Below, one piece after another: positions 9,353 through 17,644 of a stretch of DNA of 64,000 nt; position 1 is the stretch's first letter, and the number at the start of each line of letters is the position of its first letter. Made by a program: the position numbers and the translations under genes. Source of the stretch: Paenibacillus rhizosphaerae (GTDB lineage: Bacteria > Bacillota > Bacilli > Paenibacillales > Paenibacillaceae); NCBI RefSeq assembly GCF_014192015.1, contig NZ_JACHXJ010000001.1, positions 1,302,001 through 1,366,000 of the forward strand, in the 5' to 3' direction. The notes beneath the pieces were generated by a model. It had not been told where the DNA came from. It was given only the letters and a program-made list of their open reading frames with translations, and did not search any database.

Positions 9353-9366
9353 TTATACCCGTATAA
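9353..9366. repeat. 14-base palindrome downstream of dnaA homologue
   Basis: TTATACCCGTATAA has two perfect 6-base arms around CC. It lies 12 bases past the dnaA stop and 70 bases before the next start. It could be an operator for the oxidoreductase gene; it has no T-run and is a poor terminator. Confidence 0.4.
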
Positions 9367-9387
9367 CCGAAACCTGTCTGCCTCAGT

Positions 9388-9430
9388 CCCTCCTTGGTAA
9401 GATAACGGCATAAATCTTCTACCAGGGAGG
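9388..9430 (+). promoter_or_regulatory. Hairpin that buries the ribosome binding site of the oxidoreductase gene
   Basis: CCTCCTTGGTA pairs with TACCAGGGAGG (one wobble pair), extended by AGAT against ATCT. The right arm contains GGGAGG, the ribosome binding site of the gene starting at 9439. Folding would hide it, so the element may set translation in response to temperature, a ligand or a protein. As DNA it could equally be an operator. Confidence 0.45.
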
Positions 9431-9438
9431 TTCATCCT

Positions 9439-10428
9439 ATGAAATCAATCGTCATTGAAAGAGCAGGCGGAACAGAAGTGCTTGAGGTAAAGGAAATGCC
9501 GGATCTTGCGCCAAGATACGGGGAAATGATCGTGGATGTGGCGTATGCCGGCGTCGGGCTTGTGGATATTTTGATCCGTAAAGGCGAATTTACGGAGTTA
9601 TTTCCATTCCCGGTGATTCCCGGGCTTGAGGTGTCCGGATTCGTCCGCTCGATCGGGGATGGGGTTGAGGGATTCCGGGTCGGCCAGCCGGTCGCTTCCA
9701 TGAAGCTGCTCGAGCTTGGCGGATACGCCACCCAGGCCAGAGTCACGCCGCAGCTTACAGTACCTCTCGACGTGATCGGAGGCGATCTGAACATGGCTGA
9801 GGCGGCGGCTTCGATCGTCAACTTGACGACCGCCTACTTCGCGGTCATGCAGGTGAACCGGATGAGGCAGGGGGACGCGGTGCTGGTTCATGCCGCCGCA
9901 GGCGGACTCGGCAGCTTTCTGGGGCAAATCGCCAAGCGGTTTGGTGCCGGGAAGGTGATGGGGACGGTGGGGTCGCCGGATAAAATCAAGCTGGCCGCAT
10001 CGCTCGGATACGACGAACTGCTGCTGCGATCCGATTTTGTGGACGAAGTGAAGCGGATCGCGGGCCCACAGGGAATCGACGCCGTATTTGACCCGGTTGG
10101 CGGCGAAGCCCGGGCCCGCAGCCTGGAGCTCCTGAGACCGCTGGGACAAATTATCGCATTGGGCAATGCCAGCGGCGGCGAGCTGATGCATCACAGCAAC
10201 GAGATTTGGCTGGGCAACCAGAGCATCGCCGGCTTTAACCTCGGGGCGTATGCGATGTATGATCCGGTCGGCGTAGGGCAGGCGGCAAGGGAGGCGCTGC
10301 AGCTCCTCGCCAGCAGAGAGGTCCGCTCGGAGGTGTACGGCATTTATCCGATGGAGAACGCCTCCGAGGCGCATCGTCTGCTTGAGAGCGGCCAAACGGC
10401 GGGCAAACTGGTGCTGCAGATGGGCTAA
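9439..10428 (+). CDS. Zinc-free medium-chain dehydrogenase, quinone oxidoreductase-like
   Basis: A 329-residue member of the MDR superfamily. It has a GroES-like N-terminal fold and then a Rossmann domain with AAAGGLGSFLGQIAKRFGA, the NADPH-binding glycine motif (AxxGxxG) of the quinone oxidoreductase/zeta-crystallin branch. The cysteine and histidine ligands of zinc alcohol dehydrogenases are absent. Enzymes of this branch reduce quinones or reactive enones with NADPH. The ribosome binding site GGGAGG lies inside a predicted hairpin. It is followed at 10651 by a regulator gene on the same strand that might control it. Substrate unknown. Confidence 0.88.
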   Translation: MKSIVIERAGGTEVLEVKEMPDLAPRYGEMIVDVAYAGVGLVDILIRKGEFTELFPFPVIPGLEVSGFVRSIGDGVEGFRVGQPVASMKLLELGGYATQARVTPQLTVPLDVIGGDLNMAEAAASIVNLTTAYFAVMQVNRMRQGDAVLVHAAAGGLGSFLGQIAKRFGAGKVMGTVGSPDKIKLAASLGYDELLLRSDFVDEVKRIAGPQGIDAVFDPVGGEARARSLELLRPLGQIIALGNASGGELMHHSNEIWLGNQSIAGFNLGAYAMYDPVGVGQAAREALQLLASREVRSEVYGIYPMENASEAHRLLESGQTAGKLVLQMG

Positions 10429-10503
10429 GCGCTGCGGGTCCATGCTCGCGCGTTCTATGTCACAGGCTTTGTCAGAACCCCAATCAAACCACAGCCTATG
10501 ACA

Positions 10504-10555
10504 ACAGCCTCTTGCCAGCCTGAAAGTCTACATCTACAGCCTCTTGCCCGCCTGA
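10504..10555 (+). repeat. Two 20-base direct repeats
   Basis: ACAGCCTCTTGCCAGCCTGA at 10504-10523 recurs with one mismatch at 10536-10555, separated by 12 bases. The second copy supplies the left arm of the following terminator, so the first copy may be a duplicated terminator arm. Confidence 0.6.
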
Positions 10556-10577
10556 GCGCGGAGCGGAGGCTTTCTTT
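10538..10577 (+). terminator. Probable terminator after the oxidoreductase gene
   Basis: AGCCTC at 10538-10543 pairs with GAGGCT at 10566-10571. The interior GC-rich sequence can add pairs, and TTTCTTTT follows. Confidence 0.55.
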
Positions 10578-10650
10578 TGCCGCGGGTTGGATGGTATCAT
10601 CTGAATAGTAGAGTTCATGGAACGTTGTACGACTTGGAGGTGCTGCTTCA

Positions 10651-11487
10651 ATGATGCAAACCCGAAATCTGCTCGGGGAATTTTTGAAATCGCGCAGGGA
10701 AAAGCTTCAGCCGGCGGACGTCGGGATCAGCGGGGGATACGGCAGGAGAAGAACACCCGGACTTCGCCGTGAAGAAGTGGCGGAAATCGCCAATGTCAGC
10801 ACCACCTGGTACACCTGGCTGGAGCAGGGGAGAGACGTGGCGGCGTCCAGGGAAGTCATGGAGAACATCGCGAGGGCGCTGCTGCTGTCTCCCGATGAGA
10901 AGCTGCATGTCATGCGGCTGGCGGGATTCGGCGATCTCCCGGACTGGTCCGCGCCTGCGGTTCCGACGTTGGAGCCGGGACTGCAGAAAATCATTGATCA
11001 GCTGCGTTATCCCGCCATCTTGGTCAACCGCCGGACCGAAATTATGGCTTGGAACCGCCAGGCTCCCCACCTGTTGTATGACTTTCTGGATGATCCGGTC
11101 ATGGGCCGCAACATGGTCTGGTCCATCTTCATGAATCCGTATTTACGGGAACGCGTCATGAACTGGGAAGAGTTTGCCGGATACAGTGCCGCCATTCTCC
11201 GGGCCTACCATGGCCAGTCGAAGGGGGACCCGTGGTACGAGGCCTTTGCCCGGATGTTGTCCGAAGAAAGCCCGGAATTTGCGGCGCTCTGGGATTCACA
11301 TGATGTACGGGAGAAGCAGGTGCAGCCATTTGTGCTGAACCATCCTGACCTTGGTGTATTATCCTTTGAAATTAACACGTTTGCCCATATTAATGGCAAT
11401 GAAGACCTTCACTGCTGCGTCTATTCTCCGCTGGACGGAACCGGAACCGAGGAAAAGCTGGATTTGAATGCGCAAAAAACGCCGTAG
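10651..11487 (+). CDS. XRE-type regulator with MmyB-like ligand domain
   Basis: A 278-residue protein. The N-terminus is an XRE helix-turn-helix with the subfamily hallmark RRRTPGLRREEVAEIANVS followed by TTWYTWLEQGRDV. From about residue 110 the protein matches the MmyB-like regulatory domain (YPAILVNRRTEIMAWNRQA), a PAS-like fold that binds fatty-acid-like ligands in known members. GGAGG lies nine bases before the ATG. These regulators usually control an adjacent short-chain or quinone-type oxidoreductase, which fits the gene just upstream, or the MFS exporter that converges on it. Both links are positional inference. Confidence 0.9.
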   Translation: MMQTRNLLGEFLKSRREKLQPADVGISGGYGRRRTPGLRREEVAEIANVSTTWYTWLEQGRDVAASREVMENIARALLLSPDEKLHVMRLAGFGDLPDWSAPAVPTLEPGLQKIIDQLRYPAILVNRRTEIMAWNRQAPHLLYDFLDDPVMGRNMVWSIFMNPYLRERVMNWEEFAGYSAAILRAYHGQSKGDPWYEAFARMLSEESPEFAALWDSHDVREKQVQPFVLNHPDLGVLSFEINTFAHINGNEDLHCCVYSPLDGTGTEEKLDLNAQKTP

Positions 11488-11512
11488 CCGGATATCCGGC
11501 TGCGGCGTTTTT
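11479..11512. terminator. Terminator overlapping the stop codon of the XRE gene
   Basis: AACGCCGTAGCCGGATAT and TCCGGCTGCGGCGTT form a long GC-rich stem with A-rich and T-rich flanks. The stop codon (11485-11487) lies in the left arm. Confidence 0.85.
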
Positions 11513-11668
11513 GTAGAGATCAGAAAGTATAAGCTTCCGAGGTTCAACATCCTGATCTCGCAAGAAAAACTTCCTCTAAACGCGGTCTGTCTCCTTGGAA
11601 TGTACGTCGATAAACGTTTTGCTAATAGAGTCCGTTTAGTATGACAAGTTGAGCCCCTGTAAGGAAGG

Positions 11669-12874
11669 TTACATGGTGTGAACCCGCGCGGCCACCCCGA
11701 TGTTCAAATGCTCCTGATCCAGCTGATGGCAGCGGGCCGTTACGGCAAAAGCGCCGATGGAAAAAGCCAGTGCAGCCCACGGTAAATAAGCCAGACCGAT
11801 GCTGTCGACGACCAGGCTGCCGAGAAGGGAGCCGCAGGCGATGCCAAGGTTGGAGGCCACCGGCATCAGGGTCGAAGCGAAGTCTTTGGATCCGCCGGCC
11901 GATGCGTCGGCGAGATCGATCAGATACAGCTGAACAGCGGCGCTCAGGGCGTAGGAGAACAAGGCGATGAGCATCAGGCACGAAACAGCAGCCCAGGTAA
12001 AGCCCAAGGTTATTGCAAGGGCCAGCATCATCAGGCTCTGAACGATAAAAACGATTTTGAGCTTGGACCTCGAATCCCCTTCGGCTACCTTGGCCCCAAT
12101 CCAATTGCTCAGGATGGTCAGACCGCCGTAACCGAGCAGCACGGCGCTTGTCCACTGCTTCGGAATGCCGAGCACGTTCTCTAGAATTGGCGTGATATAG
12201 GTATAGACGATAAAGACCGAGCCCACGCCGAGCACCGGAATCAGGAAAGCCAGCCGGATGCGGCGGTTCGCGAACAAGGCGAACTGCTGTTTCATGGAGC
12301 TGACGCTGACGGTATCGCTTTTCGGCAGAACCGAAGCAATGAAGAACAGCGGGATGATGCCCACTACGGAGGTGACGATGAATGCCGCCCGCCACCCGAG
12401 CAGCTGGCCGATATAGGTGCCAACCGGCACGCCCAGGACGTTGGCGATCGAGAAGCCGCCAATGATCCATGCGACGGCGCCTGCACGGCGGGAAGCCTGG
12501 ATGTGCTCGCTGGCCGCGGCAATGGACAGTGACAAGGTCAAGCCGCACAAAATGGCTGTGGCGACCCGGATCACAAACATCAGGGCAAAGTTGCCGGCGA
12601 AGATCGTCAGGGCGTTCAGCACCAGCAGGGCCGCATAGCCCGACAGAATGGTCACGTGCCGGGGGATGCGTCCCAAGAGGCTGACGGCAAACGGCGTACC
12701 GACAGCATAAGCGATGGCGAAGCTGGATACGAGGATACCGGCGGCCGCCAGGGATACGCCCAAGCTGACGCTGATATCCTTCAGCAGGCCGACGATAACG
12801 TATTCGGTCGTTCCCATCACGAACGCGGCAAAGGTGAAGGCAAAGATCAGAATGGTTTCTTTTTTAGTTGTCAT
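11669..12874 (-). CDS. MFS transporter, AraJ/DHA1-like sugar or drug exporter
   Basis: A 401-residue, twelve-helix transporter of the DHA1 branch. It starts MTTKKETILIFAFTFAAFVMG with the typical TTEYVIVGLLKDIS motif of the AraJ/YdhP exporters. GTPFAVSLLGRIPRHV is the conserved loop after helix 2. The ATG at 12874 has CAGGAGA nine bases upstream; a longer frame reaching 12985 has no ribosome site and an unlikely polar start. The aminotransferase gene is divergent to it. Substrate unknown; export of a small polar compound or drug is likely for the family. Confidence 0.88.
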   Translation of the reverse strand: MTTKKETILIFAFTFAAFVMGTTEYVIVGLLKDISVSLGVSLAAAGILVSSFAIAYAVGTPFAVSLLGRIPRHVTILSGYAALLVLNALTIFAGNFALMFVIRVATAILCGLTLSLSIAAASEHIQASRRAGAVAWIIGGFSIANVLGVPVGTYIGQLLGWRAAFIVTSVVGIIPLFFIASVLPKSDTVSVSSMKQQFALFANRRIRLAFLIPVLGVGSVFIVYTYITPILENVLGIPKQWTSAVLLGYGGLTILSNWIGAKVAEGDSRSKLKIVFIVQSLMMLALAITLGFTWAAVSCLMLIALFSYALSAAVQLYLIDLADASAGGSKDFASTLMPVASNLGIACGSLLGSLVVDSIGLAYLPWAALAFSIGAFAVTARCHQLDQEHLNIGVAARVHTM

Positions 12875-13031
12875 GGTTCTCTCTTCTCCTGGTTGTCTGT
12901 TCTTTTCTTTGATCTTACAGGATGAAAGGCTTTTCAAGTCAATAAAAAAATTGTCGAACGATGCGGTAGGGTGGAGGAGCCTCACTTAAAAGCATGCTAT
13001 AATGAAAGGAAAAAGCAGGTGGACGGAATTG

Positions 13032-14279
13032 ATGAATCATGCACCCAGACCTTGGCGCGCCGACAAGCTGTCGCGTCTAGGTTCCTCTATATTTGCGGAG
13101 GTGGCCGCATGGAAGAGAGAAGCCGAAATGGCCGGTCGTGATCTGATCGACTTGAGCATCGGCAGCCCGGATCTTGGTCCCACGGAGACGGTGCGTCGTG
13201 CATTAAGCGAAGCTGTGCTTGACGAAAGAAACTATACGTATCCCGGGTCGGCAGGGAGCGATGCGTTCCGGGAGAAATGTGCCGCATGGATGGAGCACCG
13301 CTTCAATGTGCGCCTGGATCCGAAGGCGGAAGTGCTGTCCCTGATGGGCTCGCAGGACGGGCTGGCGCATCTGGCCCAGGCGATCTGCAATCCCGGCGAC
13401 CTCGCGATCGTCCCGAATCCGGGATACCCGATCTATGCCGGTTCGCTAGCCATTGCAGGCGTGAAGCCCTATGAAATGCCGCTCCGGGAGGAACACGATT
13501 TCCTTCCCGATTTGGAGAGCATCCCGGACGAAATTTGGGAGCAGGCCGTATTTATCCTATTGAACTTCCCAGGGAATCCGATTGCTGCAGCGGCGGACCG
13601 TCCGTACTTTGAACGGCTTGTCGCCTTGGCTCGAAAATGGAATGTGCTGATCGTTCATGACCTGGCCTATTCGGAAATGGGCTTTGACGGTTACCGGCCG
13701 CCAAGCATTCTGGAAACTCCGGGTGCAATTGAAACGGCAGTCGAGTTCCATTCGTTCTCCAAGAGCTTTAATATGGCGGGCTGCCGGATCGGATTTCTGG
13801 CCGGGAACCGCGATGTACTCTCTTCGCTGCTGGAGCTGAAGAATAACATCGATTATGGCGTCTTTGCACCGGTTCAGACGGCGGCGATCGCCGCGCTGGA
13901 GCAGGCGATGGATCCCTCACGGTCCGCCGCCGGGGTAGCCGGTTTGTACGAACGGCGCCGGGATGCGCTGATCGAGGCGCTCGCGCAGGAGGGCTGGGGC
14001 GTACCCAAGCCGAAAGCGACGATGTTTGCATGGGCGAAGCTGCCGCCTGCCTTCCTGGAAGGCGCAGAGACTTGGGGTTCCCGGCAGTTCGCACGGGAAC
14101 TGCTGCTGGGCACAGGGGTGGCCGTGATCCCCGGGGATGGTTTCGGTTCGGAAGGGGAAGGTTATGTGCGGATCGCCCTTGTTCAGGATGAGGCGCGTCT
14201 GCGTGAAGCGGCTGCCCGGATCGGACAATTTATAAGGATGCATGGAAACGCAGCAAGCATGGGACATACCGGGCCATGA
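13032..14279 (+). CDS. Class I/II PLP aminotransferase
   Basis: A 415-residue fold-type I aminotransferase close to the LL-diaminopimelate/aspartate-type group. It has LIDLSIGSPDLGPTETV at the N-terminus, NFPGNPIAAAA in the substrate pocket, and the PLP-binding Lys in SFSKSFNMAGCRIGFLAGN. The last region, KPKATMFAWAKLP, is also family-typical. The ATG at 13032 is preferred to one 30 bases upstream because AGGTGG lies ten bases before it. It stands alone between an MFS gene and a terminator, so its amino acid substrate cannot be deduced from context. Confidence 0.88.
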   Translation: MNHAPRPWRADKLSRLGSSIFAEVAAWKREAEMAGRDLIDLSIGSPDLGPTETVRRALSEAVLDERNYTYPGSAGSDAFREKCAAWMEHRFNVRLDPKAEVLSLMGSQDGLAHLAQAICNPGDLAIVPNPGYPIYAGSLAIAGVKPYEMPLREEHDFLPDLESIPDEIWEQAVFILLNFPGNPIAAAADRPYFERLVALARKWNVLIVHDLAYSEMGFDGYRPPSILETPGAIETAVEFHSFSKSFNMAGCRIGFLAGNRDVLSSLLELKNNIDYGVFAPVQTAAIAALEQAMDPSRSAAGVAGLYERRRDALIEALAQEGWGVPKPKATMFAWAKLPPAFLEGAETWGSRQFARELLLGTGVAVIPGDGFGSEGEGYVRIALVQDEARLREAAARIGQFIRMHGNAASMGHTGP

Positions 14280-14283
14280 CAGA

Positions 14284-14315
14284 AAAACCCTGCTCTTGTG
14301 AGCAGGTTTTTTTTG
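14284..14315 (+). terminator. Terminator of the aminotransferase gene
   Basis: The stem CCTGCTC/GAGCAGG with a TTGT loop is followed by eight T residues. Confidence 0.85.
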
Positions 14316-14346
14316 TTTGTGATTAAAAAAAGGTTTTAATTCCTAC

Positions 14347-14375
14347 TTGACAGGTGAGAATAATTGGTTTAATCT
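14347..14375 (+). promoter_or_regulatory. Candidate promoter of the MarR operon
   Basis: A perfect TTGACA at 14347-14352 is followed after 17 bases by TAATCT at 14370-14375, a weaker -10. Transcription would begin before the inverted repeat and the structured leader described next. Confidence 0.45.
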
Positions 14376-14396
14376 TACGTCAAGGAAATCGATTAA

Positions 14397-14413
14397 CATT
14401 CATTTAATGAATG
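14397..14413. promoter_or_regulatory. Inverted repeat, possible MarR operator
   Basis: CATTCATTTAATGAATG is a perfect palindrome with 7-base arms around TTA. MarR proteins bind AT-rich palindromes of this size. It sits about 20 bases after the candidate -10 and 190 bases before the MarR start, so autoregulation is plausible. Confidence 0.4.
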
Positions 14414-14458
14414 GTCATTATTTTAACATTAAACTAAACATCAGCCGATTGGTCCACC

Positions 14459-14516
14459 AAAGGCTCCTGTAATCCATACCGCTTCTTGCGGTGATGGCAT
14501 TCGGGAGCCTTTTTGT
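14459..14516 (+). promoter_or_regulatory. Two-stem structured leader upstream of MarR gene
   Basis: AAAGGCTCC (14459-14467) pairs perfectly with GGAGCCTTT (14504-14512), followed by TTG. Inside, CCATACCGC pairs with GCGGTGATGG around TTCTT. This is a terminator-like element between a promoter and its gene, so attenuation is possible. I do not recognise it as a known riboswitch. A simple terminator or small RNA end is the alternative. Confidence 0.45.
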
Positions 14517-14600
14517 ATATCGACTGGCACGTTGATATGGATGGCCGCTACTCCATGGGGAGAGCGAAAGTGGTGGTTGATGAACGGTGAAAGGAGAGAT

Positions 14601-15140
14601 ATGGAAGAGAAGCAATGGCTTCTGATGGAGGAAGCCGATTGGCATTTTCGCAGGCTGGTTCGCAGATTCGTCAAGGAACGTGACAAAGTAACCATTGAAG
14701 GCGTGTCCCTTCCCGGGATGCTCGTACTGAACGCGATTCTGCATGAAGGTGAGCAGAAGCTAGGGGATCTGGCCGAACGGCTGGATTTCACCACAGGCGC
14801 GGTCACCGCCGTTTGCGACAAGCTGGAATCGCTCGGCTTCGCGCAGCGAAAGCGCTTGGAGACCGACCGCAGGTCCGTTGTCCTGGACATTACGGATAAG
14901 GGCAGGGACATGCTTGAACGCAACCGGGACGCAGGTACATACATGATTGAACGCACCTTTGAAGGTTTTACGGCCAAGGAACTAGAGGAACAAATCGTGA
15001 ATTTCAAAAGACTCTACGAGCATTTGGAAGGCTTTGCCGAGGCTGTGCTGCAGCAGGCGCATCCGCCGGAGGACGCGGAGGAGCCGCTTCCCGGTCACCG
15101 GAAGGCAGCGCAGAGAACGAACCGATTTATTTCATATTAA
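14601..15140 (+). CDS. MarR-family transcriptional regulator
   Basis: A 179-residue regulator. The winged helix-turn-helix lies at about residues 45-105, with LGDLAERLDFTTGAVTAVCDKLESLGF as the recognition segment and RKRLETDRRSVVLDITDKG as the wing, the MarR hallmark. The ATG at 14601 has AAGGAGA in front; an upstream in-frame ATG lacks one. The C-terminal 25 residues are Pro/Glu-rich and unusual. It leads a run of five genes on the same strand (sulfotransferase, binding protein, ATPase, permease) and probably controls them; MarR proteins often sense aromatic compounds, which would suit aryl sulfates. Confidence 0.9.
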   Translation: MEEKQWLLMEEADWHFRRLVRRFVKERDKVTIEGVSLPGMLVLNAILHEGEQKLGDLAERLDFTTGAVTAVCDKLESLGFAQRKRLETDRRSVVLDITDKGRDMLERNRDAGTYMIERTFEGFTAKELEEQIVNFKRLYEHLEGFAEAVLQQAHPPEDAEEPLPGHRKAAQRTNRFISY

Positions 15141-15174
15141 AATTCATTGGAGGCACGGAAGGGAGACAGATCAT

Positions 15175-16629
15175 ATGGGACATCCAACCATTTATCCGAC
15201 AGGAACGACCGTATATCAACCAGGGAAGGCATGGAGCGGTTACACCATCTACCAGGCAGCTGACACCGGGGCACTGCTGATCGACATGAATGGCAGAGAG
15301 GTGCATTTGTGGAAGGGATTGCGCGGTTTTCCGAACAAAATATTCCCAGGAGGCTATGTCCTGGGCAGTACAGCCGAGCGGGATCCAAAGTATGGTTTTC
15401 AGGACGAAGCCAATCTGGTTCAGGTCGATTGGGACGGCAACATCGTCTGGACATTCGACCGGTACGAATGGATCGAGGATCCGGGCCATCCGGCGCAGTG
15501 GATGGCACGCCAGCATCATGATTACCAACGGGAAGGCAATCCGGTTGGATATTATGTGCCTGGAGCCGATCCGAAAGTCGGTTCGGGCAATACGATCATC
15601 CTTGCGCACAAAAACGTAAACCGCCCGGAAATTTCAGACGTCGAGCTGCTGGACGACACGATCATCGAAGTGGACTGGGAAGGCAATGTCGTCTGGGAAT
15701 GGGCCGTCAGCGATCACTTTGAAGAGCTCGGATTTGACGAAGCCGCGAAGGAGGCGCTGTACCGGGACCCGAATACGCGGGCGTTCGGTACCCATTCCGG
15801 GGACTGGATGCATATCAACTCCGTCTCGGTGCTGGGTCCAAATAAGCACTATGATGCAGGCGACGAGCGCTTCCATCCGGACAATTTGATATGGGATGCA
15901 CGGGAATCCAACATTATCGCGATCATCGATAAAAGGACCGGAGACATCGTATGGAAGCTTGGGCCGGACTATTCCGGCGAAGATACCAAACATATCGGCT
16001 GGATCATCGGACAGCACCATGCCCATTTGATTCCGAAGGGACTGCCGGGAGAGGGCAATATTCTGGTATTCGATAACGGCGGCTGGGGCGGCTATGGCAG
16101 CCCGAACCCTGAATCGCCGGATGGCGTCAAGGTGGCGCGCCGCGACCATTCCCGGATTCTGGAGATTCATCCGATCACGCTGGAAATCGAATGGCAGTAC
16201 ACGCCGACCGAAGCCGGATTTCAGGCTCCATTGGACTCCTATCGCTTTTACAGCCCTTATATCAGCTCGGCCCAGCGGCTGCCTAACGGCAATACGCTGA
16301 TTACCGAAGGAGCGGACGGAAGGATTTTCGAAGTCACACGGGAGCATGAACTGGTGTGGGAATATATTTCTCCCTATAAAAACACAAGAAACGCGAATAT
16401 GGTTTACCGCGCTTACCGCGTACCTTATGAGTGGATTCCGCAGCTGGAGAAGCCGGTGGAGACGGAAATCGCTCCGCTTGACGTTGCCGATTACCGGCTG
16501 CCAGGTGCGGCACCGCGAGGCGTTGTAACCGCAGTTGAGGTTGAGGGGACTGTGTCCTATGGCGATGGAGCCTTCTGCGTAGCGACTACGGACGAAGTCG
16601 TCAGGAAGGAACGGGATCAAGATGAGTAG
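15175..16629 (+). CDS. Arylsulfotransferase (ASST)-like beta-propeller protein
   Basis: A 484-residue protein matching the arylsulfotransferase family. Repeated propeller blades carry W-D/E-G-N-I/V-V-W motifs (VDWDGNIVWTFDRYEW, VDWEGNVVWEWAVSD, GDIVWKLGPDYSG). GQHHAHLIPKG holds the conserved His region and NGNTLITEGADGRIFEVTRE closes the propeller. Family enzymes move sulfate between phenols without PAPS. No signal peptide is visible, so it appears cytoplasmic, unlike E. coli AssT. GGGAGA precedes the ATG. The next gene overlaps its end by eight bases and encodes a sulfonate-type importer, so it probably acts on an imported organosulfate. Whether it transfers or hydrolyses sulfate is not determined. 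Confidence 0.85.
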   Translation: MGHPTIYPTGTTVYQPGKAWSGYTIYQAADTGALLIDMNGREVHLWKGLRGFPNKIFPGGYVLGSTAERDPKYGFQDEANLVQVDWDGNIVWTFDRYEWIEDPGHPAQWMARQHHDYQREGNPVGYYVPGADPKVGSGNTIILAHKNVNRPEISDVELLDDTIIEVDWEGNVVWEWAVSDHFEELGFDEAAKEALYRDPNTRAFGTHSGDWMHINSVSVLGPNKHYDAGDERFHPDNLIWDARESNIIAIIDKRTGDIVWKLGPDYSGEDTKHIGWIIGQHHAHLIPKGLPGEGNILVFDNGGWGGYGSPNPESPDGVKVARRDHSRILEIHPITLEIEWQYTPTEAGFQAPLDSYRFYSPYISSAQRLPNGNTLITEGADGRIFEVTREHELVWEYISPYKNTRNANMVYRAYRVPYEWIPQLEKPVETEIAPLDVADYRLPGAAPRGVVTAVEVEGTVSYGDGAFCVATTDEVVRKERDQDE

Positions 16630-17632
16630 GCTTGTGTTTCGACGCATCAGCGTAATTACCGCAGCGGTTCTGCTGGTTTCCGTGCTGCTCACCGCATGCG
16701 GAACCGCCTCGGGAAAAGACAGCGGGCACCGGCTTCAGGTAAAAATCGCCGATATTTCCACCAACCCGATTTTCCGGGTCGCCGCAAAAAAAGGATTTTT
16801 CGAAAAACACGGCATCGATGCGGAGCTGGTGAACTTTGCCACGCCAGCCGAAGGGGTCAACGCCCTGTTCATCAAGCAGGTGGATATTGCCTTTGGGGCA
16901 GACTTTCCGCTGCTGAACGCCGTCAGCAAAGGCGACTATGCGATCTTCGCTTCCTCCGGAACGGCAACGGATCTGAGCGCAAGCGAATGGAAGATGTTTG
17001 CCCGCAAAGAGATTGCCGGCCCCGCCGACCTGAAGGGCAAGAAGCTGAGCTACTCGCGTGGAACGTTCATTCCTTATTTGTGGGACGTTTATCTGCAGCA
17101 GAATGGCGTTGCCTTAAAGGACGTTACGCTGGTCGGTCAGGGAGGGTTTGACGAAACGTATGTGGCGCTGAAAAAGGGCGAGATCGACGCGGCCTGGGTA
17201 TACGGCTCGGTACTGAATGACAAGTTCGCCGCGCTTCCCGAAGCGCATGAGCTGTCGGATATGTCCCAGACGCCTGTCCGGCTCGGCACAGGTCTGATCA
17301 CCGGCACCAAGCTGATTCAGGACCATCCGGACGAATTGGTCGAACTGCTGAAGGCGCTTGACGAAACATCCGACTACGTCCAGGCGCATCCGGATGAAAC
17401 AGCTGACATTATGTACGATGAAGTGAAGCAGCCGAAGGAGGCCACGCTCAAGGATCTGCCGAAAAATCCGTGGAAGATCGGCTTCACCCAGCAGGCTTAC
17501 GACGGGCTGGCAGGCCAGAAAAAATATATGGTGGATACCGGCATCATTGAAAAGGATTTTAACCTGAACGACAAGCTGAATCTGGACCTGGTGCGCAAAG
17601 CGTTCCCGGACCGCGTGGTTGAGCTGAAATAA
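16622..17632 (+). CDS. SsuA/TauA-type substrate-binding lipoprotein
   Basis: A 336-residue lipoprotein. The signal peptide ends in the lipobox LLTAC with the modified Cys at residue 26. The mature part is the NMT1/SsuA-like fold: a strand ending SRGTFIPYLWDVYLQQNG and GEIDAAWVYGS are typical. Such proteins deliver sulfonates, taurine, nitrate or thiamine precursors to an ABC importer. It overlaps the arylsulfotransferase gene by eight bases and is followed by an ATPase and a permease of the same class, so it is translationally coupled and very likely binds an aryl sulfate or sulfonate (inference). Confidence 0.9.
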   Translation: MSRLVFRRISVITAAVLLVSVLLTACGTASGKDSGHRLQVKIADISTNPIFRVAAKKGFFEKHGIDAELVNFATPAEGVNALFIKQVDIAFGADFPLLNAVSKGDYAIFASSGTATDLSASEWKMFARKEIAGPADLKGKKLSYSRGTFIPYLWDVYLQQNGVALKDVTLVGQGGFDETYVALKKGEIDAAWVYGSVLNDKFAALPEAHELSDMSQTPVRLGTGLITGTKLIQDHPDELVELLKALDETSDYVQAHPDETADIMYDEVKQPKEATLKDLPKNPWKIGFTQQAYDGLAGQKKYMVDTGIIEKDFNLNDKLNLDLVRKAFPDRVVELK

Positions 17633-17644
17633 GGAGGCGGGATT

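Noticed and set aside
12875..12985. N-terminal extension of the AraJ-like MFS transporter
   Set aside because: The extra 37 residues are polar and unlike the family, and CAGGAGA stands before the internal ATG.
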